Both the position numbers and the translations under genes were made by a program. From an uncultured Prevotellaceae bacterium (GTDB lineage: Bacteria > Bacteroidota > Bacteroidia > Bacteroidales > Bacteroidaceae), in contig CAMKSE010000020.1 in assembly GCA_946415365.1 (NCBI GenBank), forward strand, positions 1 to 64,000: a stretch of DNA of 64,000 nt, written 5' to 3'. Below the pieces are notes generated by a model. The model saw only the letters and a program-made list of their open reading frames with translations, ran no database searches and was not told where the DNA came from. Positions 9,816 to 18,646 of this stretch are shown here, piece after piece (position 1 is the first letter of the stretch; the number at the start of each line of letters is the position of its first letter).

Positions 9816-10307
9816 CTATTTCCCTAATGTCACAACTTCGAGATCCTTGAATTCTTTCCCGTCGATGGTAAGTCGGACGAGTGTCCGCTCCTTGTGCCAG
9901 CCTTGAAGACCAGCTGCTCCAGGGTTGATGTGCAACAGATTCAGCGTCTTGTCATACTTCACCTTCAATATGTGTGAGTGTCCTGCCACAAAAAGTTGAG
10001 GCGGATTAGCAAAGAGTGTAGAGCGTATGCTGGCATCGTAATTGCCAGGATAACCGCCAATATGCTTAATCAGTACATCGACATCCTCGACCTTGAAACG
10101 ATTCAGTTCACGATACATCAACCGCAGGTCACCGCCGTCACAATTTCCACATACGGCCCTGAACGTACGGAAAGCAGCCAACTTTTCTGCCACCTCCACA
10201 CTACCGATGTCTCCAGCATGCCAGATTTCATCGCAGGGCTCGAAATAGTGCAGGTACTTATCGTCCCAATATGAGTGCGTATCACTGAGGATGCCTATCT
10301 TCTTCAT
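9816..10307 (-). CDS. YfcE/MJ0936-type metallophosphoesterase
   Basis: 163 residues. It carries all the metal-binding motifs of the calcineurin-like superfamily: GILSDTH at the N-terminus, HAGDIGS, CGNCDGGD, and GHSHILK, plus the INPGAAG segment typical of the YfcE group. These are small cytoplasmic phosphodiesterases with unsettled natural substrates. The start overlaps the preceding gene by 4 bp. Confidence 0.88.
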   Translation of the reverse strand: MKKIGILSDTHSYWDDKYLHYFEPCDEIWHAGDIGSVEVAEKLAAFRTFRAVCGNCDGGDLRLMYRELNRFKVEDVDVLIKHIGGYPGNYDASIRSTLFANPPQLFVAGHSHILKVKYDKTLNLLHINPGAAGLQGWHKERTLVRLTIDGKEFKDLEVVTLGK

Positions 10308-10912
10308 AGTTCGAAGCGTTTACGAATAAACTGGGCGATAAGTTTTTCTGTTTCCATCAGCCCTAATTTGCTGGAGTCGATACAAAGGTCATAACTCTCT
10401 GCCGATCCCCACTTCTTGCCCGTATAATAATTATAGTAGTCGGCGCGCTTGTCTTCTCCCTGCTCTATAAAGCGGCGGGCGGCCTCAGCATCCATATGCT
10501 GTTTGTTCATAATCTGTTCGACACGATAGTCCATCGAAGCAGTAATGAAAATGTTTACCGTATTTTCAAAATCCCTCAGCACATAGTCGGCACAGCGTCC
10601 CACAAAAACGCACGAACCCTCCTTAGCGGCCTTACGGATAGCATCACTCTGAAACTGGAAGAGGCTTTCCTGCGACAGGTCAGGCTTAAAACTGTTAACG
10701 TGCGGAGTTCCTATATTGAGAAGACCACGGAAAAAGCCTTTCCTCTCGTCGTTCTGCTCGAATATCTTCTCTGACAAGCCACTTTCCTTGGCTGCAAGGT
10801 TCAGCAACTCACGATCGTAATATTTGGCCTGGAAATCGAGGGCAAGCATTCGCCCGATGTCATGACCCCCGCTACCTAACTGACGTCCTACATTAATAAT
10901 TATATGCTTCAT
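10304..10912 (-). CDS. cytidylate kinase-like family protein
   Basis: I choose the ATG at 10912, which overlaps the MATE stop as ATGA, giving 202 residues beginning MKHIIINVGRQLGSGG. The GRQLGSGGHDIG stretch replaces the classical P-loop in this branch of cytidylate-kinase-like proteins. FVGRCADYVL and a C-terminal LCIDSSKLG segment are also seen. Substrate is unknown; members are common next to transporters in Bacteroidales. An ATG 27 bp further upstream is possible but lies inside the MATE gene. Confidence 0.8.
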   Translation of the reverse strand: MKHIIINVGRQLGSGGHDIGRMLALDFQAKYYDRELLNLAAKESGLSEKIFEQNDERKGFFRGLLNIGTPHVNSFKPDLSQESLFQFQSDAIRKAAKEGSCVFVGRCADYVLRDFENTVNIFITASMDYRVEQIMNKQHMDAEAARRFIEQGEDKRADYYNYYTGKKWGSAESYDLCIDSSKLGLMETEKLIAQFIRKRFEL

Positions 10913-12258
10913 GAGCGTTTGAATTTTTTCATATACCACAATAAGAGAGGAATAGTCATGGCAAACGAACCGAAGTCAGAGGCCGGCATCGAATACCACA
11001 CTCCATCGAGACCCCACAACATAGGGAACAGGTATGCCATTGGCAGCAACAGGAACAGTTGTCGCGATAGCGAGAGGAAGATAGATATCTTTACCTTGCC
11101 AATGCTCTGGAAGAAGTTAGTGATTGTGGCCTGCGAGCCGACAACGAAGAACACTAACATATCAAGTTTTATACCTCGTGCAGAAAGGTCGAGCAGTGTT
11201 GGATCGGTTGTGAATATCCGTGCTATCTGTCTTGGGAAAAGCATAGAGAGCCCCCACCCCACCAACAATATTGCCGTAGCACAACCGATGGCCAGATAGA
11301 GACAGCGCAGCATGCGGTCGTACTTCTCTGCCCCGTAGTTGTAGCCCACAATCGGCTGCATACCCTGTGTCACGCCAATGACGAACATAAAGAAGACCAT
11401 CACCACAGAGTTAGCTATCGAGTATGCGCCCACAGCCATATCACCCCCATAGCGCACAAACTGATTATTCATGAAGATCACAATGATGCAACTCGTGGCG
11501 TTCATTAAGAAAGGTGACACGCCGATAGATATAATATTCCTCACAAGCTCAGCCTTCAGACGATAGATGCCCCGTTTCAAATGCAGTAGTTCTTTCTTGT
11601 CGCTGAAAAGCCACAACTGCCAACAGAGAGCCATCGACTGCGAGGTAACTGTTGCTAATGCCGCTCCCTTGATTCCCCAACGGAACCACCATACGAAAGT
11701 CACCACAAGCAGGATGTTCATTCCCACCGTGAAGAGTACGGAGTACATGGCATGCTTCGGTTTTCCTGCGGCCCGCAGCACAGCGTTCATGCCAAAATAC
11801 ATGTGGGTGATCATGTTGCCAAGGAGAATCACAATCATAAACTCCCTGGCGTAGGGCAGCGTCATGTCCGAGGCACCAAAGAACCTGAGTATCGGATCAA
11901 GGAACAACAGCGAGACGGCCATAAACAGGAAACCAATAATCAGATTCAGCGTCACCGTATTACCTAACAGGTGTTCTGCTGTCGTGTAATCCCTTTGTCC
12001 CAATTTCACACTGATACACGTTGAGGATCCCACGCCGACTGCCGCTCCGAAGGCTGCGCTCAGGTTCATGAAGGGGAACGTAATGCCGAGACCAGCGATG
12101 GCCTCAGGACCCACCACCTGACCAATCATCGCACGGTCGATAATGTTGTAGAGACTCGACGCAGTCATGGCCACAATAGCAGGCAAGGCATACTGCCAAA
12201 GCAGTTGTCCAATGGGCTTTGTCCCCAGTGCTAGTGCGGCTTGTTTATTGTCTTGCAT
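10909..12258 (-). CDS. MATE family multidrug/Na+ exporter
   Basis: 449 residues from the ATG at 12258 (MQDNKQAALALG). I prefer it over the upstream ATG because a TACCTTTG promoter element (12282-12289) would lie inside the longer form. Twelve predicted helices in two repeats; the TKPIGQLLWQYALPAI opening and internal PxQ-like segments fit MATE proteins. It is the first gene of the ten-gene minus-strand operon. Confidence 0.88.
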   Translation of the reverse strand: MQDNKQAALALGTKPIGQLLWQYALPAIVAMTASSLYNIIDRAMIGQVVGPEAIAGLGITFPFMNLSAAFGAAVGVGSSTCISVKLGQRDYTTAEHLLGNTVTLNLIIGFLFMAVSLLFLDPILRFFGASDMTLPYAREFMIVILLGNMITHMYFGMNAVLRAAGKPKHAMYSVLFTVGMNILLVVTFVWWFRWGIKGAALATVTSQSMALCWQLWLFSDKKELLHLKRGIYRLKAELVRNIISIGVSPFLMNATSCIIVIFMNNQFVRYGGDMAVGAYSIANSVVMVFFMFVIGVTQGMQPIVGYNYGAEKYDRMLRCLYLAIGCATAILLVGWGLSMLFPRQIARIFTTDPTLLDLSARGIKLDMLVFFVVGSQATITNFFQSIGKVKISIFLSLSRQLFLLLPMAYLFPMLWGLDGVWYSMPASDFGSFAMTIPLLLWYMKKFKRS

Positions 12259-12281
12259 GTTTTCTTTTATGAATAACGGTG

Positions 12282-12289
12282 CAAAGGTA
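12282..12289 (-). promoter_or_regulatory. promoter -7 element for the MATE-to-fdtB operon
   Basis: TACCTTTG on the minus strand, 23 bp upstream of the chosen MATE start; it also decides that start. Confidence 0.55.
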
Positions 12290-12331
12290 CGAATATTTTC
12301 CGAGATAAGCGACAAATTCAAAAAAACTTTG

Positions 12332-12339
12332 TAACTTTG
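12332..12339 (+). promoter_or_regulatory. promoter -7 element very close to the protease start
   Basis: TAACTTTG matches TAnnTTTG and ends only 8 bp before the ATG at 12348, so the predicted transcript would be leaderless or nearly so. Confidence 0.45.
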
Positions 12340-12347
12340 CAGCCGTT

Positions 12348-13802
12348 ATGCGATTTGGATCTTTTCTAAGACTAATCATTTGTGTGCTCATCGCGACGAC
12401 ATGTCAGATACCGGCCAGCGCGAGCAGCCTCAAGAAGAAATATCCTGGGGGCAAATATTATATCTGGCGCTATACGCTGAAAGACAAGCAAGGCACCACC
12501 TTTTCACTTGACCATCCTGTACGTTGGCTCTCCCATCGTTCTGTGGAGCGACGTAAACGCCAGAGGATAGCCGTTGACTCTACTGACCTGCCTGTCAGTA
12601 CAAGATACCTCAGGCAGATAGAACAAGCCCTTAACGAGCAGCCGGGCAATGGTCGGAAGAAGTCTTCGGACTGGACCATCATCGGCACCAGCCGTTGGAA
12701 CAACACGGTGCTCGTACGTTCTAACGACACTTTGCAACTGAACCGTCTTGCGAGTCTCGGCTGCATGGCAAAAGCCCAGTGTGTCTGGGTCTCCCCAGAC
12801 TCCATTGATAGGATGGTAAAACACACTTATCATGAAAACTTTAACCCCTGGGACAGCATCAAGGGCGTCTACTACGGCAACAGTAAGGAGCAGATAGAGA
12901 TGCTGAGTGGCCACCGTTTGCATAACTTAGGCCACAAAGGTAAAGGGATGACCATTGCCGTACTCGACGGAGGCTTCCAGAATGTTGACGTAATACCCGC
13001 TTTTCTACATGCAAATATCATCGGCACGAAAGATTTCGTCTACCCAAAAAGCCAATATTTCTTCCAAGAGACCGACCACGGCACGAAAGTTCTCTCTGCG
13101 ATGGCCTCCGACGAACCTGAGGTGCTCATAGGCACTGCCCCTGATGCACGTTATTGGCTGTTACGATGCGAAGACCAACAGACAGAACAGCCCGTGGAGG
13201 AGGACTATTGGGCTATGGCGGCGGAGTTTGCTGACTCTGTGGGAGCTGACATTATCACCTCATCTTTAGGCTACAACGAATACGACGGTGCACACTGTTA
13301 TCACCAACGTGACCTCGACGGACAGACGGCTCTCATCAGCCGCACAGCCTCTATGCTCGCCAAGAAAGGCATCATACTCGTCAACTCCGCAGGCAACAGC
13401 GGCATGGGCCCATGGAAGAAGATTTCCTTCCCTGCTGATGCCCACGACATTCTGACCGTAGGAGCAGTGAACCAAGAGAAGAAGAACGCGCCCTTTAGTG
13501 GCGTAGGCCCCACTCAGGATGGGCGTGTGAAACCAGACGTGATGGCTCTTGGCAGTCCTGCATCACTCATCTCTGGCCGAGGTAGTATCGTTAGGGACAT
13601 GGGCACCTCGTTCTCTACCCCCTTAGTGGCTGGTCTTGTGGCGTGTCTGTGGCAAGCCCTTCCTGATAAGACTGCCCTGGAAATCATCAATCTGGTCAGA
13701 CAGTCTAGCAGCAATTACAAGGAACCTGACAATATCTTCGGCTATGGCATAACAAATTTCTGGCGAGCATATATGATCGGCCGGGCAGAAAACAACAAAT
13801 AA
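12348..13802 (+). CDS. secreted subtilisin-like serine protease (peptidase S8)
   Basis: 484 residues with a signal peptide (about residues 1-27, ending ASASS). The catalytic triad is intact: Asp in AVLDGGF (about 204), His in TDHGTKV (about 244) and Ser in GTSFSTPLVAG (about 421). The ITSSLGYNEY and NSAGNSG segments form the substrate and oxyanion regions. The mature domain begins after a roughly 170-residue prodomain. No C-terminal sorting domain was seen. Likely a periplasmic or surface protease. It is followed 19 bp later by xseA. Confidence 0.9.
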   Translation: MRFGSFLRLIICVLIATTCQIPASASSLKKKYPGGKYYIWRYTLKDKQGTTFSLDHPVRWLSHRSVERRKRQRIAVDSTDLPVSTRYLRQIEQALNEQPGNGRKKSSDWTIIGTSRWNNTVLVRSNDTLQLNRLASLGCMAKAQCVWVSPDSIDRMVKHTYHENFNPWDSIKGVYYGNSKEQIEMLSGHRLHNLGHKGKGMTIAVLDGGFQNVDVIPAFLHANIIGTKDFVYPKSQYFFQETDHGTKVLSAMASDEPEVLIGTAPDARYWLLRCEDQQTEQPVEEDYWAMAAEFADSVGADIITSSLGYNEYDGAHCYHQRDLDGQTALISRTASMLAKKGIILVNSAGNSGMGPWKKISFPADAHDILTVGAVNQEKKNAPFSGVGPTQDGRVKPDVMALGSPASLISGRGSIVRDMGTSFSTPLVAGLVACLWQALPDKTALEIINLVRQSSSNYKEPDNIFGYGITNFWRAYMIGRAENNK

Positions 13803-13821
13803 TAATTGATTAACGACAACA

Positions 13822-15156
13822 ATGACAACTAAGACAACTTTAACGCTTTACGAACTGAATTGTCTTGTCCGCGAGGTCATAGAGTGCGAGATGCCCAATG
13901 AGTATTGGGTGGAGGCAGAGTTGTCGGAATGTCGCGAGAGTCGTGGACACTGCTACATGGAACTGATCCAAAAAGACGAACAAAATGCCACACCCGTCGC
14001 CAAGGCCTCTGCCAAGTGTTGGACCTCGAAATGGATGATTGTACGTCCTTATTTCGAACGTACCACAGGTCAACAGCTGCATGCAGGCATGAAGGTATTA
14101 TTAAAGGTATATCCTCAGTTCCATGAGGCTTACGGCTTTTCTTGGATTGTCACAGACATCGACCCTACCTATACCCTTGGCGACATGGCCCGCAAGCGTC
14201 AGGAGATTATTCGTCAGTTAAAGGACGAGGGTATCTTCGACCTGCAAAAAGATTTACATCTTCCATTATTCTGTCAACGGATTGCCGTGATATCGAGCCA
14301 AACGGCAGCTGGCTATGGCGACTTCTGCAACCAACTGTCCGATAATCCCTATGGTTTCAAATTCCAGACAAGGCTCTTTCCCGCTATTATGCAAGGTGAA
14401 GGCGTGGAACAGAGCATTATCGCCGCCCTTGAAAGGATATTTTCTGAGTATTCTGATTTCTCTGATCATTCCGAAAACACCGTCCCTCCCTTCGACTGCG
14501 TCGTAATCATCCGCGGTGGCGGTGCCACCAGTGACATGTCAGGATTCGACACATTGGCATTAGCAGAAAACGTGGCAAATTTCCCCCTACCTATCATTAC
14601 CGGCATTGGCCACGACCGTGATGAAAGTATCCTTGACATGGTGTCCCACACCCGTGTAAAGACTCCCACAGCCGCCGCAACCCTGCTCATCGACCATCTG
14701 AAAATAGTGCATGACGCCATCAACAATGCCCAAGAGTCTATCACACTCTTTACCCGTCAGAAACTCTCTACACTAAATTCCCAGCTTTCAACTCTCCAAG
14801 AGATGCTGCCGAAACTTTTCACCATCGTTAAGACACGACAGGAAGCATGCATCGAGAGCCTATACATGCGTATACTCTCTTGCATCCGTGAAACTGTCAT
14901 CAGCAGTTTGGGCAAAATCAATGCCTTCGAAACAAGACTACCCATCCTTACTGACCGAAGGTTGATGACAGAAAAACATCGTCTGCAACTGATGGAAGAG
15001 AAGGCAAAAAACCTTGACCCCACCCTGCTCTTGCAGCGCGGATATAGCATCACGACAAAAAACGGAAAGGTTGTGCGCTACGTCGAGGAACTACAGATAG
15101 GTGATGATCTTGAGACGCATCTTGCTAACGGCACCGTTCACTCAATAGTCAAATAA
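13822..15156 (+). CDS. xseA: exodeoxyribonuclease VII large subunit, with two repeat-derived inserts
   Basis: 444 residues. OB-fold N-terminus (about 1-110), then the nuclease core with ISSQTAAGYGDF, the VVIIRGGGATSDMSGFD segment and GIGHDRDESILD, ending with the family GYSI tail. It forms ExoVII with XseB, degrading single-stranded DNA to short oligonucleotides. Two stretches look added: a Ser/Asp/Glu-rich SEYSDFSDHSEN just before the GGG core (14441-14476) and LSTLNSQLSTL in the coiled region (14761-14800). Both are built of short repeated DNA words. The frame is intact. Confidence 0.94.
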   Translation: MTTKTTLTLYELNCLVREVIECEMPNEYWVEAELSECRESRGHCYMELIQKDEQNATPVAKASAKCWTSKWMIVRPYFERTTGQQLHAGMKVLLKVYPQFHEAYGFSWIVTDIDPTYTLGDMARKRQEIIRQLKDEGIFDLQKDLHLPLFCQRIAVISSQTAAGYGDFCNQLSDNPYGFKFQTRLFPAIMQGEGVEQSIIAALERIFSEYSDFSDHSENTVPPFDCVVIIRGGGATSDMSGFDTLALAENVANFPLPIITGIGHDRDESILDMVSHTRVKTPTAAATLLIDHLKIVHDAINNAQESITLFTRQKLSTLNSQLSTLQEMLPKLFTIVKTRQEACIESLYMRILSCIRETVISSLGKINAFETRLPILTDRRLMTEKHRLQLMEEKAKNLDPTLLLQRGYSITTKNGKVVRYVEELQIGDDLETHLANGTVHSIVK

Positions 15157-15167
15157 ATAATTATAAT

Positions 15168-15362
15168 ATGAAACAAGAACAGAAATACGAGGAAGCTTTC
15201 GCCCAACTTCAGGACATCGTCCGAAAGATGGAAAACGACGAGTACAGCATAGATGAAATCGCTGTGCAACTCAAGGAAGCACAGCGATTAATTAAGTTCT
15301 GCAAGGACAAATTGACCAAGACAGAAGAGGAAATCTCCAAAGTTCAGGCCGAACGCGAGTAA
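15168..15362 (+). CDS. xseB: exodeoxyribonuclease VII small subunit
   Basis: 64 residues, the usual size, with the family pattern YEEAFAQLQDIVRKMENDE at the N-terminus and a charged helical remainder. It lies 11 bp downstream of xseA and forms the multi-copy regulatory subunit of ExoVII. Confidence 0.95.
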   Translation: MKQEQKYEEAFAQLQDIVRKMENDEYSIDEIAVQLKEAQRLIKFCKDKLTKTEEEISKVQAERE

Positions 15363-15365
15363 TAC

Positions 15366-16118
15366 TTAGAAGTAGATACCAGCTGAGATGGACTTGAACT
15401 CAGGACCACGGTCCTTCTTCAGTACTGTCATTGGAGAATACTTGCAATAGAAGCCGAAGCTCTTGGCAACATGTATAATGCCAAGGATGTCGACAGTGAG
15501 AGGACGGCAACCGATATCCTTTGTACTAATATCGTACTGATTGTCACCATTCTCATAATTATTACTCACACGGTTATAGCAATACCAGTTCAACTGAGCA
15601 CCAACAGAGATGGCAAAATTCTTGCTGAAACGCTGTTTGATGAGCAGTGGCATCTGGAAACCAAAAGTGTAGATGCTGGAAGAAAGTTCAGAAAACTCAC
15701 CAGGACGATGACCAACTACAATATTGCCGTTTTCCTTTCCGAACATCATGTCATGACCACTCAGAGTGTAATTACGGCTTATGATTCCCAAACCTGCAGA
15801 GATAGTTGTCTTCGACTTCTTTGGCGTCCAGTCATACTGAGTAATTGTCCATCCTATCTCCCATGAACGGAATGGAGCAAAGTCTACACCACTGGGAGCA
15901 CCTGTAGGAATATTCACACCTATGTTGAAGTGCATAGACCAGGTGTCATTCTCATCTGCACCCTTACCAAGCTTGATTCCATTACGGGTAAATTCAACGT
16001 CATCGTCGTCTACAAAAGTAGCCGCATTAGCATCGTTCAGAATAACATTTTCGTTTTCCCCCTCGGCATTGGCTGTCATTGAAACAGCAACCAATGCCAT
16101 CAAAAGCAGTTTTTTCAT
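15366..16118 (-). CDS. outer-membrane beta-barrel protein
   Basis: From the ATG at 16118 (MKKLLLMALVAVSMTANA, a clear signal peptide) the protein has 250 residues. The upstream ATG at 16172 is rejected because the TACCTTTG promoter (16152-16159) lies inside that longer frame. The mature part has alternating amphipathic strands, including NISVGAQLNWYCYNR-type strands, and ends SISAGIYF with a terminal Phe, as in Bacteroidetes porin-family barrels. Function unknown. It converges on xseB with a 3-bp gap. Confidence 0.75.
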   Translation of the reverse strand: MKKLLLMALVAVSMTANAEGENENVILNDANAATFVDDDDVEFTRNGIKLGKGADENDTWSMHFNIGVNIPTGAPSGVDFAPFRSWEIGWTITQYDWTPKKSKTTISAGLGIISRNYTLSGHDMMFGKENGNIVVGHRPGEFSELSSSIYTFGFQMPLLIKQRFSKNFAISVGAQLNWYCYNRVSNNYENGDNQYDISTKDIGCRPLTVDILGIIHVAKSFGFYCKYSPMTVLKKDRGPEFKSISAGIYF

Positions 16119-16151
16119 CTTCTTTTTATTTAATTGTGTTAAAAATGGCTG

Positions 16152-16159
16152 CAAAGGTA
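16152..16159 (-). promoter_or_regulatory. promoter -7 element for the outer-membrane protein
   Basis: TACCTTTG on the minus strand, 33 bp upstream of the chosen start. Confidence 0.5.
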
Positions 16160-16220
16160 GTCTATTTTCCATAATTCAGCAAGAAAAGGTTAGGGGAAAG
16201 CCACTTTTTACCCTTTTTTA

Positions 16221-16251
16221 TTGTTCAAAAGCAAGAATTTGATTACTTTTG
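16221..16251 (+). promoter_or_regulatory. promoter for ilvE
   Basis: TTG at 16221-16223, a 20-bp spacer, then TACTTTTG at 16244-16251; this fits the Bacteroidetes -33/-7 pattern and lies 40 bp before ilvE. Confidence 0.55.
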
Positions 16252-16291
16252 CAAACAAATTAGCACAAAAGTACATTAAAATATTAGCATT

Positions 16292-17308
16292 ATGAAGAAT
16301 TTAGATTGGGGTAGTCTGTCGTTCGGTTATATGAAGACCGACTACAACGTGCGTTGCTACTATCGCGACGGCAAATGGGGCGAAATAGAAGTATGCTCCG
16401 ACGAGTATCTGAACTTGCACATGGCCGCTACATGTCTGCACTACGGCCAGGAGGCATTCGAGGGTCTGAAGGCCTATCGTTGTCCTGACGGCAAGGTACG
16501 CATCTTCCGTGTTGACGAGAATGCAGCCCGCCTGCAGTCCACCTGTCGTGGCATCATGATGCCTGAGGTCAGCACTGAGTTGTTCACTGAAATGGTGAAG
16601 AAGGTTGTCCGCTTGAATCAGGAGTGGATACCCACCTACGAGAGTGGTGCCACGCTCTATATCCGTCCGCTGCTCATCGGAACGAGTGCCCAGGTGGGTG
16701 TGCATCCCTCAAAGGAGTACTGTTTTCTGATCTTCGTCACCCCCGTAGGCCCGTACTTCAAGGGTGGTTTCGCCGCTAACCCTTATGTCATCATCCGCGA
16801 CTACGACCGTTCGGCTCCTCTTGGCACTGGTAAATATAAGGTAGGTGGTAACTATGCTGCCTCTCTCTTTGCCAACAACCTGGCTCACGAGAAGGGTTAT
16901 GCTTGCGAGTTCTATCTCGATGCCAAGGAAAAGAAATACATGGACGAGTGTGGTGCTGCCAACTTCTTCGGTATCAAGAACAACACCTACATCACTCCGA
17001 AGTCCAGTTCTATCCTCCCCTCTATCACTAACAAATCGCTGATGCAGGTGGCAGAGGATCTGGGCATGAAGGTGGAGCGCCGTCCGATTCCTGAAGAGGA
17101 ACTCGAGACCTTCGAGGAGGCAGGTGCCTGCGGAACAGCCGCCGTCATCTCGCCCATCTCCTATATCGACGACCTCGACACAGGCAAGCGTTACTCCTTC
17201 GGTGAGAAGCCGGGCCCGATGTCTAAGAAGCTCTTCGACACCCTTCGTGGTATTCAATACGGTGAGATTGAGGACAAGCACGGCTGGACAACCGTTGTTA
17301 TTGAATAA
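16292..17308 (+). CDS. ilvE: branched-chain amino acid aminotransferase
   Basis: 338 residues, fold type IV PLP enzyme. The N-terminal half has YGQEAFEGLKAYR. The PLP lysine is in GTGKYKVGGNYAASL (near residue 180), and the product-side loops DECGAANFF and EEAGACGTAAVIS are typical of BCAT. It catalyses the last step of valine, leucine and isoleucine synthesis and the first step of their breakdown. It is followed 6 bp later by a DUF805 gene, so the two are likely co-transcribed. Confidence 0.95.
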   Translation: MKNLDWGSLSFGYMKTDYNVRCYYRDGKWGEIEVCSDEYLNLHMAATCLHYGQEAFEGLKAYRCPDGKVRIFRVDENAARLQSTCRGIMMPEVSTELFTEMVKKVVRLNQEWIPTYESGATLYIRPLLIGTSAQVGVHPSKEYCFLIFVTPVGPYFKGGFAANPYVIIRDYDRSAPLGTGKYKVGGNYAASLFANNLAHEKGYACEFYLDAKEKKYMDECGAANFFGIKNNTYITPKSSSILPSITNKSLMQVAEDLGMKVERRPIPEEELETFEEAGACGTAAVISPISYIDDLDTGKRYSFGEKPGPMSKKLFDTLRGIQYGEIEDKHGWTTVVIE

Positions 17309-17314
17309 AAGAAT

Positions 17315-17839
17315 ATGAGAGAATTACCAAGTCTTGGCTTTGTTGAGGCCGTTAAACTAGCCTCAGGCCGCATTTTGGATTTCAAGGGCCGAAGCCGCCG
17401 ATCAGAGTTCTGGTGGTGGATGCTGGTGGTTATCATTGTCAACTGGGTCATCCAGACATTCGCTCCAAGTCTATTGGTCAGTGGTATCACGTCAATTATC
17501 ATCATGTTCTTTGGCCTTGCAGCAACTGCCCGTCGATTGCAAGACTCAGGCAAGAGTGCCGTCTGGGTTTACATTAGCTATGCGTTGGGTTGTGCCACTC
17601 AATTATATACTGGCGCATCAACAACCGTGAATAAAATAATGGATGAACTCAGCACCGGATCTTTCAGTAATAGCGCAATAGAAAAGATTGTGGAAAAAGG
17701 TAGCGAAGATCTGGTATTACTCAGTTGTTTGTCATTAGCGATGGGTATTTTCGCCATAATCGTCATCATCATGTGCTTACTCGACAGCACGCGAGGTGCG
17801 AACAAATACGGCGAGTCTCCCAAATACGTTAACGAATAG
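17315..17839 (+). CDS. DUF805 inner-membrane protein
   Basis: 174 residues. It shows the DUF805 opening FKGRSRRSEFWWWMLVV followed by membrane helices, the AATARRLQDSGKSAVWV loop and a final helix before LLDSTRGANKYGESP. Four predicted membrane segments in all. Function of the family is not known. The middle (residues 90-130) carries a polar stretch that is longer than in many members. It lies between ilvE and trmB with 3-6 bp gaps. Confidence 0.85.
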   Translation: MRELPSLGFVEAVKLASGRILDFKGRSRRSEFWWWMLVVIIVNWVIQTFAPSLLVSGITSIIIMFFGLAATARRLQDSGKSAVWVYISYALGCATQLYTGASTTVNKIMDELSTGSFSNSAIEKIVEKGSEDLVLLSCLSLAMGIFAIIVIIMCLLDSTRGANKYGESPKYVNE

Positions 17840-17842
17840 TAC

Positions 17843-18607
17843 ATGGGAAAAGGCAAACTAGCTAAATTTGCCGATATGGCATCCTACGAGAACGTGTTCC
17901 AATACCCCTATTCGGTAGTGGAACATGTTCCCTTTGAGATGCAGGGCCACTGGCGGGAACAATATTTCCACAATGACCATCCCATCGTACTCGAACTGGG
18001 TTGTGGCAAAGGCGAATACACCGTCGAACTGGCCAAGCTTTACCCAGACACCAACTTCATAGGCGTCGATATCAAGGGCGCCCGCATGTGGACAGGAGCC
18101 ACCCAGGCCCTCAAGGAGGGTCTGAAGAACGTAGCCTTCCTCCGCACGAACATTGAGATCATCGAGCGCTTCTTCTCAGAGGACGAGGTGCAGGAGATCT
18201 GGCTCACCTTCAGCGACCCTCAGATGAAGAACCCCCGCAAGCGCCTCACGTCGACCTACTTCATGGAGCGCTACCGCAAGTTCCTCGTCGACGGCGGCAT
18301 CATCCATCTGAAGACCGACTCCAACTTTCTCTTTACCTACACCACCTACATGGTAGAGCACAACCACCTGCCCATCGAGTTTAGAACTGAAGATTTATAT
18401 GGTCAATCTTCAATTTTCAATTCTCAATTACTCACCATCCAGACCTACTACGAGTCGATGTGGATTGCACGTGGTCTGAACATCAAGTATATGAAATGGC
18501 AGCTGCCTCGCGCAGGCTCCCTCGAAGAGCCGAACGTGGAGATTGAGCTCGACGACTACCGTTCCTACCACCGTTCCAAACGCAGTTCGCTCGACAAGGC
18601 GAAGTAA
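17843..18607 (+). CDS. trmB: tRNA (guanine-N7-)-methyltransferase, with repeat-derived insert
   Basis: 254 residues. The SAM-binding motif [11 protein letters not shown] is near residue 52, and the family signatures [16 protein letters not shown] and LKTDSNFLF are present. It methylates G46 of tRNA. A short segment [10 protein letters not shown] (18404-18436) interrupts the region between the [11 protein letters not shown] strand and TYYESMW. Its DNA is made of CAATTTTCAATTCTCAATT-type words that otherwise occur between genes in this window. The frame is kept. Confidence 0.94.
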   Translation: MGKGKLAKFADMASYENVFQYPYSVVEHVPFEMQGHWREQYFHNDHPIVLELGCGKGEYTVELAKLYPDTNFIGVDIKGARMWTGATQALKEGLKNVAFLRTNIEIIERFFSEDEVQEIWLTFSDPQMKNPRKRLTSTYFMERYRKFLVDGGIIHLKTDSNFLFTYTTYMVEHNHLPIEFRTEDLYGQSSIFNSQLLTIQTYYESMWIARGLNIKYMKWQLPRAGSLEEPNVEIELDDYRSYHRSKRSSLDKAK

Positions 18608-18646
18608 TGAAAAAGGTAAAACATAACATCTTAAAACTCAAAAAAT

